From positions 11,056 to 75,055 of the forward strand of contig NZ_JNIW01000018.1 of the NCBI RefSeq assembly GCF_000701425.1: DNA of 64,000 nucleotides, in the 5' to 3' direction. The notes under the pieces are model-generated. The model was not told the DNA's origin. It did not search any database and worked only from the letters and a program-made list of their open reading frames with translations. Positions 36,835 through 49,842 of the stretch are shown here, in pieces. Positions within the stretch are counted from its first letter, which is position 1, and each line of letters starts with the position of its first letter. Made by a program: the position numbers and the translations under genes. Source of the DNA: Deinococcus frigens DSM 12807 (GTDB lineage Bacteria; Deinococcota; Deinococci; Deinococcales; Deinococcaceae).

Positions 36835-37545
36835 TCAGCGTTCGTAGCCGACGATGATCTCTCCCTCGGCCAGCTTGCGGTTGATCATGCTGGTGCGGGT
36901 GTAGTTGAGGACGATCATGCCGCTGCCCAGTTCCAGCAGATTCAGGGTGCCCTTGACGCCGTTTCCAGCGGTGGCGTCGCTGCCGATCACCTTCCACTGA
37001 AAGCCGCTGCGGACATCCAGCACCCGGTCCGGGGCGGTGCTGGCCGGGACCAGCGTGGGCAGGGCGCTGTATCCTTCCGGGCCGCGCATCTCGCCGGTTC
37101 GCAGGTTGATGCTCACGCCGTCCAGCACGCCGTTAAGGCCGGTCACGTTGCCAAACACCACGCGGCTGCTGTCGCGCGCCAGGGGCAGCCGGACCGTCTT
37201 GCCGGTAGAGGCCAGCACCGACTGGAACACCAGATACTGCCGGTACTCCTCCTCGGTGATGCCCAGCCGGGGATCGCAGGGCGCGCGCACCCCCTTGCTG
37301 GCGCTGACGATCACCTGATAAAGCGCTTGCGGACTGCCGCCCACCCGCAGGACCCGCGTCTCCAGGCCCACGGTGGACAGGCTGGGCCGCTTTTCTAAAA
37401 TGCTGACAAACTGGCCTGGCAACGGCAGCAGGGCCGCCAGCCGCGACAGATTGCCCCCGGTCAATGGAAGAGGGACCTCGGTGGTCTGGGCAGAAACCAG
37501 GAACACCGAGAACGCTAGAAAAAGAAGAGACCGGGCCGCCCTCAT
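36835..37545 (-). CDS. Exported protein of unknown function
   Basis: A 236-aa protein with a signal peptide (residues 1-20, LAFSVFLVSAQTTEV) and no recognised domain. The mature part has alternating hydrophobic beta-like segments. It contains one cysteine (APCDPRLGI). TATTCT about 10 nt before the ATG may be its -10. Neighbours (transporter and fba) suggest no link. The 170-bp gap to fba holds a GGGGCCG/CGGCCCC stem that may end the fba transcript. Confidence 0.65.
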   Translation of the reverse strand: MRAARSLLFLAFSVFLVSAQTTEVPLPLTGGNLSRLAALLPLPGQFVSILEKRPSLSTVGLETRVLRVGGSPQALYQVIVSASKGVRAPCDPRLGITEEEYRQYLVFQSVLASTGKTVRLPLARDSSRVVFGNVTGLNGVLDGVSINLRTGEMRGPEGYSALPTLVPASTAPDRVLDVRSGFQWKVIGSDATAGNGVKGTLNLLELGSGMIVLNYTRTSMINRKLAEGEIIVGYER

Positions 37546-37715
37546 GCCAGGGTCAAGAATAGGACGCGCGGGTGAGAATTCGTGCCAGAAACGCTCACCA
37601 GAAGGTCAGCAAAGACTGCGCTGGAACGGTCGTCTGGCCGCTCGCGCCCGCCCGTTGGACGATCAAGAAGTGGGGCCGGAGCCACGGCCCCCGCCCCCTC
37701 CTAAAGCTGGAATGC

Positions 37716-38633
37716 TCAGGCCTTGCCGACGCTGCCCAGCACGCCCATCTTGTGTTCGATGACCTGGGCCATCACGTCGCGGGCGCGGCCCAGGATCTTG
37801 CGCGGATCGAATTCCTTGGGGGTGGCCTGCAAGACCTCGCGGATGCCCACGGTGCTCGCCAGTCTCAGGTCCGTGTCCACGTTGACCTTGGCGATGCCGA
37901 ACCCCGTGGCGCGCTGAAGGTCCTCGTCGGCGATGCCCGCTGCGTCGCCAATCTCGCCGCCCGCTGCGCGGAAACGCTCGACGATTTCCTGCGGCACGCC
38001 GCTGGAGCCGTGCGCCACCAGTGGAATCCCGGTCATGCCCGCAATCTTCTCGATGCGCGCGTGATCGATGTAGGGGCGGCCCTTGCCCTTGAACGCGCCG
38101 TGACTGGTGCCGATGGCAATCGCCAGGTAATCGGTCCCGGTCTGCTCTATGAACTGCACCGCTTCAGCGGGATCGGTTAAAAAGGCGTCCTTCTCGTCCA
38201 CGACGATGTGTTCCTCAATGCCGCCCAGTCGGCCAATCTCAGCCTCCACGCTGATGCCCATCGCGTGCGCGGCCTCCACCACCCGGCGGGTCTCTGCCAC
38301 GTTGCCCGCGAAGTCGTGGTGCGAGGCGTCGATCATCACGCTGGTAAAGCCCATGCGGATGGCGTTCAGCGCCGACTCGTAGCTGCTGCCGTGGTCCAGG
38401 TGCAGGGCGACGGGCACAGTGGCCCGCGTCGCCAGATCAATGACGATGTTCGCCAGGTCCTGCCCACCGTACTTGATGGCCCCCTCGCTCATCTGGACCA
38501 TCACCGGGCTGCGCAGTTTCTCGGCGGTGTGGATGATCGCCTCGGTGATCTCCATGTTGTTGGTGTTGAACGAGCCGACGCCGTACTTGCCAGCGCGGGC
38601 GGGAATCAGAATGTCGTTACCGGTCACGAGCAT
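37716..38633 (-). CDS. fba: Class II fructose-bisphosphate aldolase
   Basis: Cleaves fructose-1,6-bisphosphate to DHAP and glyceraldehyde-3-phosphate, a zinc-dependent step of glycolysis and gluconeogenesis. The 305-aa protein starts MLVTGNDILIPARAGKYGVGSFNTNN and has the zinc-binding LHLDHGSSYE, the SVMIDASH block, and the C-terminal ligands in HGSSGVPQE. The ATG at 38631-38633 follows a near-perfect AAGGAGG site, one of the strongest in the window, as expected for a highly expressed gene. Confidence 0.95.
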   Translation of the reverse strand: MLVTGNDILIPARAGKYGVGSFNTNNMEITEAIIHTAEKLRSPVMVQMSEGAIKYGGQDLANIVIDLATRATVPVALHLDHGSSYESALNAIRMGFTSVMIDASHHDFAGNVAETRRVVEAAHAMGISVEAEIGRLGGIEEHIVVDEKDAFLTDPAEAVQFIEQTGTDYLAIAIGTSHGAFKGKGRPYIDHARIEKIAGMTGIPLVAHGSSGVPQEIVERFRAAGGEIGDAAGIADEDLQRATGFGIAKVNVDTDLRLASTVGIREVLQATPKEFDPRKILGRARDVMAQVIEHKMGVLGSVGKA

Positions 38634-38888
38634 GGTTGCCTCCTTATAAGCCCCTCTACTGTACCCGTCTGGGCAGAGGGGTGAGGAAGTCGTTTGGACA
38701 CGGTTGGAAAGGTGGGGGTGTGCGGTCTTTTCCCCTCGCCCCTTGTGGGAGAGGGACGCTGCGCAAGCGGCGGGGGTGAGGGGGCGTGTGACCAGCGCCT
38801 CCCACAATCAGGAACCAGAGTTTTTGAGCCATCCGCCCTCTGCCTTCTGCTATCCACCTTCTGCCTCCCCAGGCGTAGCATGCTGTTC

Positions 38889-40099
<1,211 letters not shown>

Positions 40100-40100
<1 letters not shown>

Positions 40101-40390
40101 TGGGCGAAGCGACGGCGGGCGTGCTGGGCGAGGTTCTGGCAGAACGCCAACGGCAGGACGCCAGATGGGGCCAGCAAGACCACGATCCCTCCACCTGGCT
40201 GATGGTCCTGGCCGAGGAGGTGGGCGAGGCCAATCAGGCCGTGTTCGAGACGCTATTTCCCAGTTATGACAAGCGGGCGGCTGAGCGCGGCCCGCGCAGC
40301 CTCGCGGAGTACCACCTGGAACTGCTTCAGGTGGCGGCGGTGGCGGTGGCCGCGATTGAAAGCCTGGACCGTCAGCATCCGCAGGGCTGA
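40100..40390 (+). CDS. MazG-like nucleotide pyrophosphohydrolase
   Basis: A 96-aa single-domain all-alpha NTP pyrophosphohydrolase of the MazG-like superfamily. Metal ligands are visible as EEVGEANQAV and the later HLELLQVAAVAVAAIE. Such enzymes hydrolyse (d)NTPs or modified nucleotides to monophosphates. It starts one base into the stop of the aminotransferase gene (TGATG), so it is co-translated, but a functional link is not evident. murI follows with its own -10. Confidence 0.8.
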
Positions 40391-40405
40391 TCTATCATCG
40401 TCGGC

Positions 40406-41215
40406 ATGAGTCGCCCGGCCCCCATCGGTGTGTTCGACAGCGGTGTGGGGGGCCTGAGCGTGCTGGGCGAACTGCGCCGCCTGCTGCCCCACGAAAATTT
40501 CATCTACCTGGCCGACACTGCGCACCTTCCTTACGGCGCGCGGCCCGGCGAGGACATCCGCGCCCTGACCGGGGGAGCTGTCTCTGAACTGCATTCACGC
40601 GGGGTCAAGGCGGTGGTGGTGGCGTGCAACACGGCCTCCGCATTCAGTCTGGAAAACCTGCGCGCCCGCTTCGAGATGCCGATCATCGGGCTGGTGCCCG
40701 CGCTCAAGCCTGCCGTGGCCGCCACGCAAACGGGCGTGGTGGGCGTCCTCGCCACCCCCGGCACGCTGCGCGGCACGCTGCTTCAGGACGTGATCCATAC
40801 CTTTGCCGATCCGGCAGGGGTGCGCGTCCTGACTGCCGTGAGCGCGGAACTGGTCCCGCTGGTGGAGGCCGGACAGGCCGACAGCGAGCAGACGCGGGCC
40901 GTGTTGCGCGAAACACTCTCCCCGCTGGCCGGGGCGGGCGCAGACCAACTGGTGCTGGGCTGCACGCACTACCCCTTTCTGGCGAACAGCATCCGCGCTG
41001 AATTTGGCAACACCTTCGCCCTGCTGGACAGCGGCGCGGCGGTGGCCCGGCACACGCGCAACGTCTTGCAGAACGCGGCTCTATTGAGTGACCATCAGCA
41101 ACAGGGCGAGGTGTCCTATCTCGTGACCGGCGACGTGAAGGCTGCCCGGCCCGTGTTCGCGGCGCTATGTCCAGCCCAGACCAAACCCCTGCACCTGACG
41201 GCACTCGGGGGATAA
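40406..41215 (+). CDS. murI: Glutamate racemase
   Basis: Makes D-glutamate for peptidoglycan. The 269-aa protein shows FDSGVGGLSVL at the N-terminus and the two catalytic cysteines in ACNTAS and GCTHYPFL. TATCAT (40393-40398) is 7 nt before the ATG, the leaderless pattern. rph follows after 10 bp. Confidence 0.95.
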   Translation: MSRPAPIGVFDSGVGGLSVLGELRRLLPHENFIYLADTAHLPYGARPGEDIRALTGGAVSELHSRGVKAVVVACNTASAFSLENLRARFEMPIIGLVPALKPAVAATQTGVVGVLATPGTLRGTLLQDVIHTFADPAGVRVLTAVSAELVPLVEAGQADSEQTRAVLRETLSPLAGAGADQLVLGCTHYPFLANSIRAEFGNTFALLDSGAAVARHTRNVLQNAALLSDHQQQGEVSYLVTGDVKAARPVFAALCPAQTKPLHLTALGG

Positions 41216-41225
41216 GCTGCGGGCC

Positions 41226-41975
<750 letters not shown>

Positions 41976-42082
41976 CAGGAAGCGCTTCAGTCCGTTTCAC
42001 GGCCACCGCACCTTGAGGGGAGGTTCCCCGGAGGGATTGACCGTGGGGCCACCCAGAACAACCGCCAGCAACGGACATCTGA

Positions 42083-42216
42083 TACGGATTCCGTTTGTTT
42101 CGTGCAGAAATCGGGACAGCGCCGATTCTTACACTCCACGCCCGGAACCCGTTTTTCTCCTGCTCACTCCGTTCGGATTTCCAGGTGTTCACAACACCTT
42201 TCACTCGGAGTCCGTA
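42083..42216. repeat. Small inverted-repeat element, family B copy 2 (MITE-like, 134 bp)
   Basis: It has exactly the same length as copy B1, with ends TACGGATTCCG and CGGAGTCCGTA bounded by TA. Internal blocks shared with B1 include AAATCGGGACAGC and CTCCACGCCCGGAACCCG. Near the right end GGTGTTcacAACACC forms a perfect hairpin where B1 has CGTTT...AAACG, so pairing is kept while sequence changes. Confidence 0.75.
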
Positions 42217-42299
42217 TGATCTCCACCTTGACTGAACGTCGGCCCCGCCTGCCCCCGGCCCCCTGCGCTAAACTCCGGGCATTCCCAAGGAGGATCACC

Positions 42300-42659
42300 A
42301 TGAGCGTAGCGAAATTCATCGGGCGGGCGCTGCTTGCCAGCATCTTTATCAAGAACGGCCTGGACCACCTGCAAAACCCCGATCCGGTGGTCCGTGCCGC
42401 GCGTGGGGCCGAGGTTCCGCAGCCCGAACTGGCCGTCAAGATCAACAGCGGCGTGATGCTGGGCGCGGGCGGTCTGCTGGCGCTGGGTCTGTTTCCCCGT
42501 CTGGCAGGCACGGCGCTGGCCACCAGCCTGATTCCCACCACCGTCGTCGGCCACCCCTTCTGGGACAAGAGCGGCAGGGAGCGCGAGCAGCAGCAGACGC
42601 AGTTCCTGAAAAACCTGGCGCTGTTCGGCGCGCTGATGTACGTCAGCGGCCAGGACTGA
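42300..42659 (+). CDS. DoxX-family membrane protein
   Basis: A 119-aa membrane protein with about three to four helices of the DoxX family (FIGRALLASIFIKNGLDHLQNP, INSGVMLGAGGLLALGLFPRLAG). DoxX-like proteins take part in thiosulfate oxidation or in redox-linked membrane complexes in other organisms; the role here is unknown. A strong AAGGAGG ribosome site precedes the ATG, and TAAACT about 30 nt upstream may be the -10. Confidence 0.85.
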   Translation: MSVAKFIGRALLASIFIKNGLDHLQNPDPVVRAARGAEVPQPELAVKINSGVMLGAGGLLALGLFPRLAGTALATSLIPTTVVGHPFWDKSGREREQQQTQFLKNLALFGALMYVSGQD

Positions 42660-42742
42660 GCGCGGGGCAAGCATGGGCCGTCGCAACCCTGCATAAAGAC
42701 CCGGCTTTCCACGCCGTGCCCTTTGGTATCTAGACTCGCGGC

Positions 42743-42991
42743 ATGACGAAAAATCCAGACGCCAGCCCCCCCGATGACCGGCCCACTGATCGGCAGGGCG
42801 GCCTGCCCGACGACCTGGGCAACGACATGAGTGACCGCAGCGGCTACTACGACGAATCCGAGAGTGGTATGACCAACACGCCGCTTGGCCGCGAGCGCCA
42901 GACGCCCAAGGCCGTGCCAGATCGCCCCAAAGACACCGATGATTCGGGAACCACCTTTGACGCGGATACGGGAACGGGGCGGGAGTTGTAG
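42743..42991 (+). CDS. Small hydrophilic acidic protein, unknown
   Basis: An 82-aa disordered-looking protein, rich in Asp, Pro, Arg and Gly (MTKNPDASPPDDRPTDRQGG...). No family is recognised. TAGACT (42731-42736) lies 6 nt before the ATG and a strong terminator follows, so it appears to be a real single-gene transcript. Its composition resembles the 79-aa protein at 13144, but no clear homology is visible. Confidence 0.55.
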   Translation: MTKNPDASPPDDRPTDRQGGLPDDLGNDMSDRSGYYDESESGMTNTPLGRERQTPKAVPDRPKDTDDSGTTFDADTGTGREL

Positions 42992-43005
42992 AGCAATCCA
43001 CTAGA

Positions 43006-43045
43006 GGGAGGCGCGGCGGCACGTTTTGCCCACGCGCCTCCCTTT
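43006..43045 (+). terminator. Rho-independent terminator after the small acidic protein gene
   Basis: GGGAGGCGCG and CGCGCCTCCC form a 10-bp perfect stem followed by TTTA. The TACACT just after it may be the -10 of dusA. Confidence 0.75.
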
Positions 43046-43060
43046 ACACTGCCCCTTGCC

Positions 43061-44131
<1,071 letters not shown>

Positions 44132-44143
44132 GGCAGCGGGGGT

Positions 44144-44291
44144 TAGAGCATCTGTCCGAATGACAGCAGCGGGAAAGGAGACTCCCGACGCTTCCATTCT
44201 CTGCTACGGAGCTGTGCCAGTCCCAAATGCCCGGCTAAAGTCACTCACTTTGTTCGGTCAAAAGTAAACATCTCTTTTGACCAGTGCTCTA
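44144..44291. repeat. Small inverted-repeat element, family A copy 2 (MITE-like, 148 bp)
   Basis: The ends are TAGAGCATCTG and CAGTGCTCTA, bounded by TA. Near the right end GGTCAAAAG...CTTTTGACC forms a hairpin equivalent to the GTCATAAAAA...TTTTTATGAC hairpin of copy 1. The right terminus supplies the TAG stop of the minus-strand lipoprotein gene (TAG at 44289-44291). Confidence 0.72.
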
Positions 44292-45317
44292 CGGCAGGGT
44301 GACCTTGCCCCCGAAGGTGGCGGAGACATTGAACTGCTCGGGCAACACCTCGGCAAAGCTGCTGAGGTTGCCGGACATGGCCGTGATCCAGGTGTCGTAG
44401 CTCCCGGCGGGCACGTCGGCCCCCACCTTCAATGCGGCGGGCAAGGCAGTGGAGTACACGGACACGGCCAGTCTATCCTCCACCGGAGGGGTGGACCGGC
44501 TACCGGTAATGCCGGCGCTTTCCAGGCCCATCCCGTTCAGGGAAGACCGTTCGATCCGGCTCTTGGCCACGTAGGAATACAGCCACCTCGAACCGGCAGG
44601 CACCTTACCCGCAAAGGTCACATTCCGTTGATTGATCGTCGCCGTGGCCCCCGCCACAAAGCCCAGCGTCGCTTTTGACTGCGGCAGAGCCGCCGTGGTC
44701 GCGTAAGTCACCCCGTTCTGGACCAGCGTTGCACGGTATTCGCCCGCAGGAAATTTCGTGGCGTCTGGCAGCGCCCACCAGCACCAGCCGTTGATGTCCT
44801 TGAAGGACAGAGTGCAGGTCAGCCGTTCGTTGCCGGGGGCCGTGACTGTGAAGGTCGAGGCTTCCGTTCCCCCGCTTTGCGGGCGGTAGCGCACAGCGAT
44901 AAAGCGCCCCGGCGCGGCCCCGGCAGGCTGGAGATTCCACACGTAGGTGCCCACCGCCAGTTCCAGCCCATAGGTCGAGATCACCAGGGTTGCCGTCTTG
45001 CCGCCCGCGCTGGCCGTGACTTCCACCGGCCAGTTGGTGGCCGTCAGGCGCTTTACGGTCAGATTGCCCCCGGCGTCCACGTCGATCACATTGGGTTGGC
45101 TGGACGTGTAGGTCACTGCGCTGGGAAGGACGCTGCCACTGCTGTCGCGGACCACGGCGCTCAACCGTGCCGGTGCGCCGATGGCCAGCGACGTGCTGCC
45201 GGTCAGTTCCAGGGCAGCGGCGGTGGGTGCCGGACTGCCGCCCCCACAGGCACTGAGCACAGCGGTCATGAGCACAGCGGTCGACACGAGGGCCACGGGC
45301 AACAACACTCTGGTCAT
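44289..45317 (-). CDS. Putative lipoprotein with a bacterial Ig-like (BIG2-type) domain
   Basis: A 342-aa exported protein. The N-terminus has a lipoprotein signal with lipobox LSAC at about residues 21-24, then an Ig-like segment (LTGSTSLAIGAPARLSAVVRDSSGSVLPSAVTYTSSQPNVIDVDAGGNLT shows the BIG2 pattern, about 37-100), and a beta-rich C-terminal part of unknown fold with four cysteines. It may be a cell-surface adhesion or envelope protein. A GAAGGAG site precedes the ATG at 45315-45317. Its stop codon TAG lies in the end of repeat A2. Confidence 0.75.
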   Translation of the reverse strand: MTRVLLPVALVSTAVLMTAVLSACGGGSPAPTAAALELTGSTSLAIGAPARLSAVVRDSSGSVLPSAVTYTSSQPNVIDVDAGGNLTVKRLTATNWPVEVTASAGGKTATLVISTYGLELAVGTYVWNLQPAGAAPGRFIAVRYRPQSGGTEASTFTVTAPGNERLTCTLSFKDINGWCWWALPDATKFPAGEYRATLVQNGVTYATTAALPQSKATLGFVAGATATINQRNVTFAGKVPAGSRWLYSYVAKSRIERSSLNGMGLESAGITGSRSTPPVEDRLAVSVYSTALPAALKVGADVPAGSYDTWITAMSGNLSSFAEVLPEQFNVSATFGGKVTLP

Positions 45318-45453
45318 AAAGACTCCTTCATGTGAAGCATGGAAGCAGACGCTGGTGTGCGGAACCCCCGGTGGGGGCAGAGGGCAGAGGGCGGGGGGGC
45401 TGACAGGAGTTGTCCCGGATGCCTCCCGGCCTCGCCTCTTCCTGGCGCTCATT

Positions 45454-45837
45454 TCAGTGTAAGGCGCATTCGGGGCACTGACCGTACAGCGTGACCTCGT
45501 GCGCCTCTACCACGAAGCCGCCGGGGTACACCGTGCCCCTGGGCAGCGCGACGGGACAGGTGTGCAGCGTGAACACGCGCCCACAGCGGGTGCAGGAAAA
45601 GTGGTGGTGGTGGCCCTTGCCCGCCGCCTCGTAGCGGGTCTCGCCGTCCAGCGTGACCGGGTGGATCTGGCCCTGCCCAGTCAGCAGTTTCAGGGTGCGG
45701 TACACGGTAGCGATGCCCAGGCCCGGCAGATCGCTCTGGGCCAGTTCCAGGACCTCGGCCACCGCCAGCGGCCCCGGCGCGCGGCCCAGAACCTGGGCAA
45801 TCACGTCGCGCTGCCGGGTGCTGCGGGTGCCAGTCAT
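45454..45837 (-). CDS. Fur-family transcriptional regulator (Zur/PerR/Fur)
   Basis: A 127-aa metal-dependent repressor of the Fur family: winged helix ([15 protein letters not shown] ... [11 protein letters not shown]), metal site [12 protein letters not shown] and structural zinc CPEC at the C-terminus. The short N-terminus and histidine-rich hinge do not separate Zur, Fur and PerR reliably. I start at the ATG 45835-45837 because TAGCGT lies 7 nt upstream (45845-45850). No obvious target gene adjoins. Confidence 0.88.
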   Translation of the reverse strand: MTGTRSTRQRDVIAQVLGRAPGPLAVAEVLELAQSDLPGLGIATVYRTLKLLTGQGQIHPVTLDGETRYEAAGKGHHHHFSCTRCGRVFTLHTCPVALPRGTVYPGGFVVEAHEVTLYGQCPECALH

Positions 45838-45872
45838 GCTGCGCACGCTAGCAGAGGCGCGCACAGAACATC

Positions 45873-45904
45873 AAAAAACAGCCCACCATTGCGCGGTGGG
45901 CTGT
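45873..45904 (-). terminator. Rho-independent terminator of the DUF3618/holin-X operon
   Basis: On the minus strand ACAGCCCACC and GGTGGGCTGT make a perfect 10-bp stem with a short loop, followed by TTTTTT. Confidence 0.88.
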
Positions 45905-45920
45905 CTGTGGCCGGCGGCGA

Positions 45921-46670
45921 TCAGCGCAGGTTGGGATTGCCCTTCTCGTCGGGGGCGATCACGCTGCCCTGGGCCTTGGCCTCCACCACGCTCTTGGGAG
46001 TGGGTACCACGCCGGGATGCTCGTGGCTGGCGGCCATAGGCGGCGCGCTGCCTGCGGCGTCGGACTGGCCGTTGTAGCTCTCGGCCTGATCTGTGGGCGC
46101 GGGCTTCAGGAAAGAGGCGGTGGCGCTGGGACTGGTGGACGCCGTACCCATAGGCTTGGGACCGGACCCAGAGGCCGCAACCGGGGTTTCACTCTTGCTC
46201 AAAGACGGCCCGGTAGAGGTCGCCGAACGCTCGGTCCCCTTTGGCCTCTCCCCTCTGGATTTGGGGGCCTCCCCGGACTTTTCCAGCATGTTCTGCGCGA
46301 TTTCCTCCAGCTTGGGGGCCAGTACGCGGTCTGAGAGGGTCTTGACCGCCAGGGTGCCCAGGGTGGCGAGCAGCGCGCCGCCCACACCGCCGCCGCCCTT
46401 CTGCGACTTCTGGGCCTTGACCAGTTCTTTCTGATACTTGAGCGGACTCTCGGCGTCCACGTAGATTGTCCTGGTCCGCTTGAACTGCGTGCCGATCAGC
46501 AGGCCCAGCACCGCGCCCACGGCGGACGCGCCGCCCAGCATCTTGGCCGGTTCCTTTTGCATCTGTACCTGCAAGTTGGCGCGCTCGGCCAGCACGTCCA
46601 GGCTGGCTTTCAGGCGTTCACGGGCGGCCTCGCGCTCGGTCAGGCCAGAGGTGGAATTCAAGTCGGCCAT
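45921..46670 (-). CDS. DUF3618-like membrane-associated protein
   Basis: A 249-aa protein starting with a charged helix (TEREAARERLKASLDVLAERANLQVQ), which resembles DUF3618, followed by one hydrophobic helix (about 43-62, GASAVGAVLGLLIG) and a glycine-rich segment with a second weak helix. The last 110 residues are a low-complexity Pro/Ser/Thr/Ala tail. It is co-translated with the upstream holin-X-like gene (TGATG), a pairing also seen in Actinobacteria. The role is unknown; a cell-envelope function is inferred. Confidence 0.65.
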   Translation of the reverse strand: MADLNSTSGLTEREAARERLKASLDVLAERANLQVQMQKEPAKMLGGASAVGAVLGLLIGTQFKRTRTIYVDAESPLKYQKELVKAQKSQKGGGGVGGALLATLGTLAVKTLSDRVLAPKLEEIAQNMLEKSGEAPKSRGERPKGTERSATSTGPSLSKSETPVAASGSGPKPMGTASTSPSATASFLKPAPTDQAESYNGQSDAAGSAPPMAASHEHPGVVPTPKSVVEAKAQGSVIAPDEKGNPNLR

Positions 46671-47713
46671 CAGTACTCACCTCCGCCCTTTTTGATGTCG
46701 TCCTTGTAGGTGGGATCGGTGCTGACCGGAATACCGGGGGCGTCGTCCAGCACTACCGGGTCCTGAAGCCGGGGATCGTGGCCCTTATCGGTTCGCACGC
46801 CGGTTTCAGCGTGGTTGGCGCTGGGAACCTCGCCTCTATCCAGTTTCTCGTTCAGCGAGTCGCCGTACATCTGGGCCGAACCGTCCGGCTCGCTCTCGTA
46901 CACCGGGACGGTGGCGGTGCCGCCCTCGACGCGCACGGTGGCCTGCTGGCTGTCGGCGGCCACGTAGCGGTTTTCACCGGCGGCGTACTGCTGCGGATCG
47001 CGCGGAACTTCCACCGAGGTCCGGCTGGCGGGCTGGCGCGAATCCTGATCCCTGGCAAGGTCCGGTGCGCCCACGCGCGCCTGGGTATTGCCCGCAGTGC
47101 GCTGCACCGATGCACCCAGGCCGACGCCCGCCGTGCCCGCCGCATCTGCGGTTCCGCGCGGCGCGGCGCTGGACGAGACGACGATGGTGCTGGTGGGCGT
47201 GCTCCCCTGAGCCTTGCCCTGAACCGGGGCGGCCTGCCCCTGAGTGGTCTGCCCCTGAGTGGGCGGCGCGGCGCGGCGTTCGCGGGCGGCCTTCTCGGCC
47301 TGTTCGGCCTGGTACTGGGCTTCCAGGCGCTCGTCCTCAGTCATGGCGGCAAAGCTCTTGGGACGGGGTGCATCGGCGCGGGGTTCGTCGGTCTCGACTT
47401 CCGCGCCCAGCTTGCGGATGCCCAGCAGGATCATCACGCCGGTCACCACGAAGCTGAGGACGGCGATCAGCAGCGCGGCGGCCCACGCGCCCAGGCCCAG
47501 GCGCATCAGGCCGTAGAACACAGCCAGAATCAGGAAGATCAGCGCCAGCACCAGCGGCCCGGTGGCGGCCAGCAGCAGGACCACGCCGATGCCCTTGGCC
47601 TTGGCGATGTCGCTGACCTTTTTGATCAGCGCATTGATCTCGGATTTGATGAGGGTCACGCCCGCATCGAACACGTCGACAATGGCCCCTCCCATACTCT
47701 TGCGTTCTTCCAT
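46670..47713 (-). CDS. Phage-holin-3_6/holin-X-like membrane protein
   Basis: A 347-aa protein. Residues about 1-115 match the holin-X-like (Phage_holin_3_6) layout: an amphipathic N-terminus, then two long hydrophobic helices ([26 protein letters not shown] and [21 protein letters not shown]). The rest is a long hydrophilic, Gln/Ala/Thr-rich, probably disordered tail. Despite the name this is not a phage gene; such proteins are chromosomal envelope proteins. It forms an operon with the DUF3618-like gene downstream. Confidence 0.7.
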   Translation of the reverse strand: MEERKSMGGAIVDVFDAGVTLIKSEINALIKKVSDIAKAKGIGVVLLLAATGPLVLALIFLILAVFYGLMRLGLGAWAAALLIAVLSFVVTGVMILLGIRKLGAEVETDEPRADAPRPKSFAAMTEDERLEAQYQAEQAEKAARERRAAPPTQGQTTQGQAAPVQGKAQGSTPTSTIVVSSSAAPRGTADAAGTAGVGLGASVQRTAGNTQARVGAPDLARDQDSRQPASRTSVEVPRDPQQYAAGENRYVAADSQQATVRVEGGTATVPVYESEPDGSAQMYGDSLNEKLDRGEVPSANHAETGVRTDKGHDPRLQDPVVLDDAPGIPVSTDPTYKDDIKKGGGEY

Positions 47714-47794
47714 GCATTCCCTCCGGGGAGCGGCCCCACGCCATCATAGTGGCGCGAACAGACAGGCCAGATACCGCCCAGCATAATGGCTGAT

Positions 47795-48490
47795 GTGCCA
47801 AAAATGCCCCAGATGCAAGGAAACCTGAACCCGGACGCAGGTGATCGGCCCGCCTTAACCCTGGCCCAGCACAGCAATACGCTGGAAGTCACGGCGCGCG
47901 GCTACATGCTGTGGCGCGCCAGGTCGCTGAGCCTGCTGAGCGGCGTGCCCTTTGGGCTGAAGCGTGAGGCACGGCTTTTCCGGGCGCTGTGCGGGCCGCA
48001 GCCGGGGCAGGACTGGCTGGACGCCGGGACCAGCGCCGGTTTCTACGCGGGCCTGCTGGCGGCGGCAGATTGCCGGGTGCTGGCCGCCGATCTGAGCGCC
48101 CCGATGCTGCGCGAGGGCATGCGGCGCGAGAAAAGTGCGCTGATCGACTGGGCGCTGCTGAATCTGGAGGACAGCGGCCTGCCCGGCGAGAGCTTCGATG
48201 GCGTAACGGCAGGCGCGACGCTGAACGAGACGCATGACCCGGCCCGCTTGCTGCGTGAGCTGGAGCGCGTGCTGCGCCCCGGCGGTCAGTTGTGGCTGAT
48301 GTACGTGCCGCGCACGGGCGGCCCGCTGCAAAGCACCCTCTCAAAACCCGCGCTGGGCGGTCTGAACTTTCCCGATCCGGCGTGGGTGGCGCGGCAACTG
48401 CCCGGAATGCAGCTCACGGACGGCCTGGGCATAGGTGCGGTGAGGTTCGGGCGCTACGTTAAAAACCACCGCCAGGACAGTGCAGCGTAA
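47795..48490 (+). CDS. SAM-dependent methyltransferase (class I, type 11)
   Basis: A class I methyltransferase of about 231 aa: motif [18 protein letters not shown], the acidic residue in [11 protein letters not shown], and the later block [19 protein letters not shown]. The substrate is unknown. It lies just upstream of crtB in the same direction, so a carotenoid or lipid substrate is possible but not shown. CATAAT (47782-47787) overlaps an ATG at 47786, so that ATG cannot be the start of a transcript from this promoter; the GTG at 47795, 7 nt after the hexamer, is the likelier start. Confidence 0.8.
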   Translation: MPKMPQMQGNLNPDAGDRPALTLAQHSNTLEVTARGYMLWRARSLSLLSGVPFGLKREARLFRALCGPQPGQDWLDAGTSAGFYAGLLAAADCRVLAADLSAPMLREGMRREKSALIDWALLNLEDSGLPGESFDGVTAGATLNETHDPARLLRELERVLRPGGQLWLMYVPRTGGPLQSTLSKPALGGLNFPDPAWVARQLPGMQLTDGLGIGAVRFGRYVKNHRQDSAA

Positions 48491-48649
48491 CCAGGCAACG
48501 TAATTAGACGGTGCAGTCAGGACGGCGCTGTGTCAGGGGCTGATCTCTCTTCTCGCCGCCGCACGCGCGCCCCGATGTCAGGAGTCTGTAAGAATGTGGG
48601 AGGTTTGCCCGTTGCAGACCCCCTAGACTCGCCCATAAGGAATCTGTCC

Positions 48650-49549
<900 letters not shown>

Positions 49550-49554
49550 GAGGG

Positions 49555-49683
49555 TTGAGGGCCTCTGTCAAAAGAGTGGTTCACTTTTGACCGAACGAAG
49601 TGAGTGAGCTGTGCCGAGTCTCTGAGAGAATGGAAGCATCGGGAGTCCTCTTTCCCGCTGCTGTCACCCGGACAGATGCTTCA
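49555..49683. repeat. Small inverted-repeat element, family A copy 3 (inverted, degraded)
   Basis: Relative to copy 2 it is inverted: GTCAAAAGAG..CTTTTGACCGAACGAAGTGAGTGAG, then GAGAATGGAAGCATCGGGAGTC, then CCCGCTGCTGTCAC..GGACAGATGCT. The terminal TAGAGCA words are degraded (the left end reads GAGGGCCTC). The right end forms the TGA stop of a small minus-strand frame. Confidence 0.65.
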
Positions 49684-49842
49684 GGAGCGGTGGATCGACT
49701 CGCCTCTCCTCACCGCCCACCTCATACCCCTGGAACCATGCTGGAACTGGCCCTTGTTCTCGTTCCAGGCGGCGACGCCGTATTCCAAAGCCGCGTGGAT
49801 GGCCGCTCCCCATTCGGGTCCAGCAGGGCCGAAGGATTGCAC
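49681..49842 (-). CDS. Small ORF or gene remnant, 53 aa
   Basis: A short minus-strand frame from GTG 49840-49842 to the TGA at 49681-49683, too short for usual gene calling. It reads like real protein (QSFGPAGPEWGAAIHA, EYGVAAWNENKGQFQH). It is blocked upstream by an in-frame stop and has no good ATG, so it may be a pseudogene fragment. The stop codon is in the end of repeat A3. No family is recognised. The rest of the 661-bp gap (to 50210) holds repeat A3 on the left and the SAM riboswitch on the right. Confidence 0.3.
   Translation of the reverse strand: MQSFGPAGPEWGAAIHAALEYGVAAWNENKGQFQHGSRGMRWAVRRGESIHRS

Noticed and set aside
46670..47713. Prophage remnant because of the holin-like domain
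   Set aside because: No other phage gene adjoins; holin-X-like proteins are common chromosomal envelope proteins paired with DUF3618.
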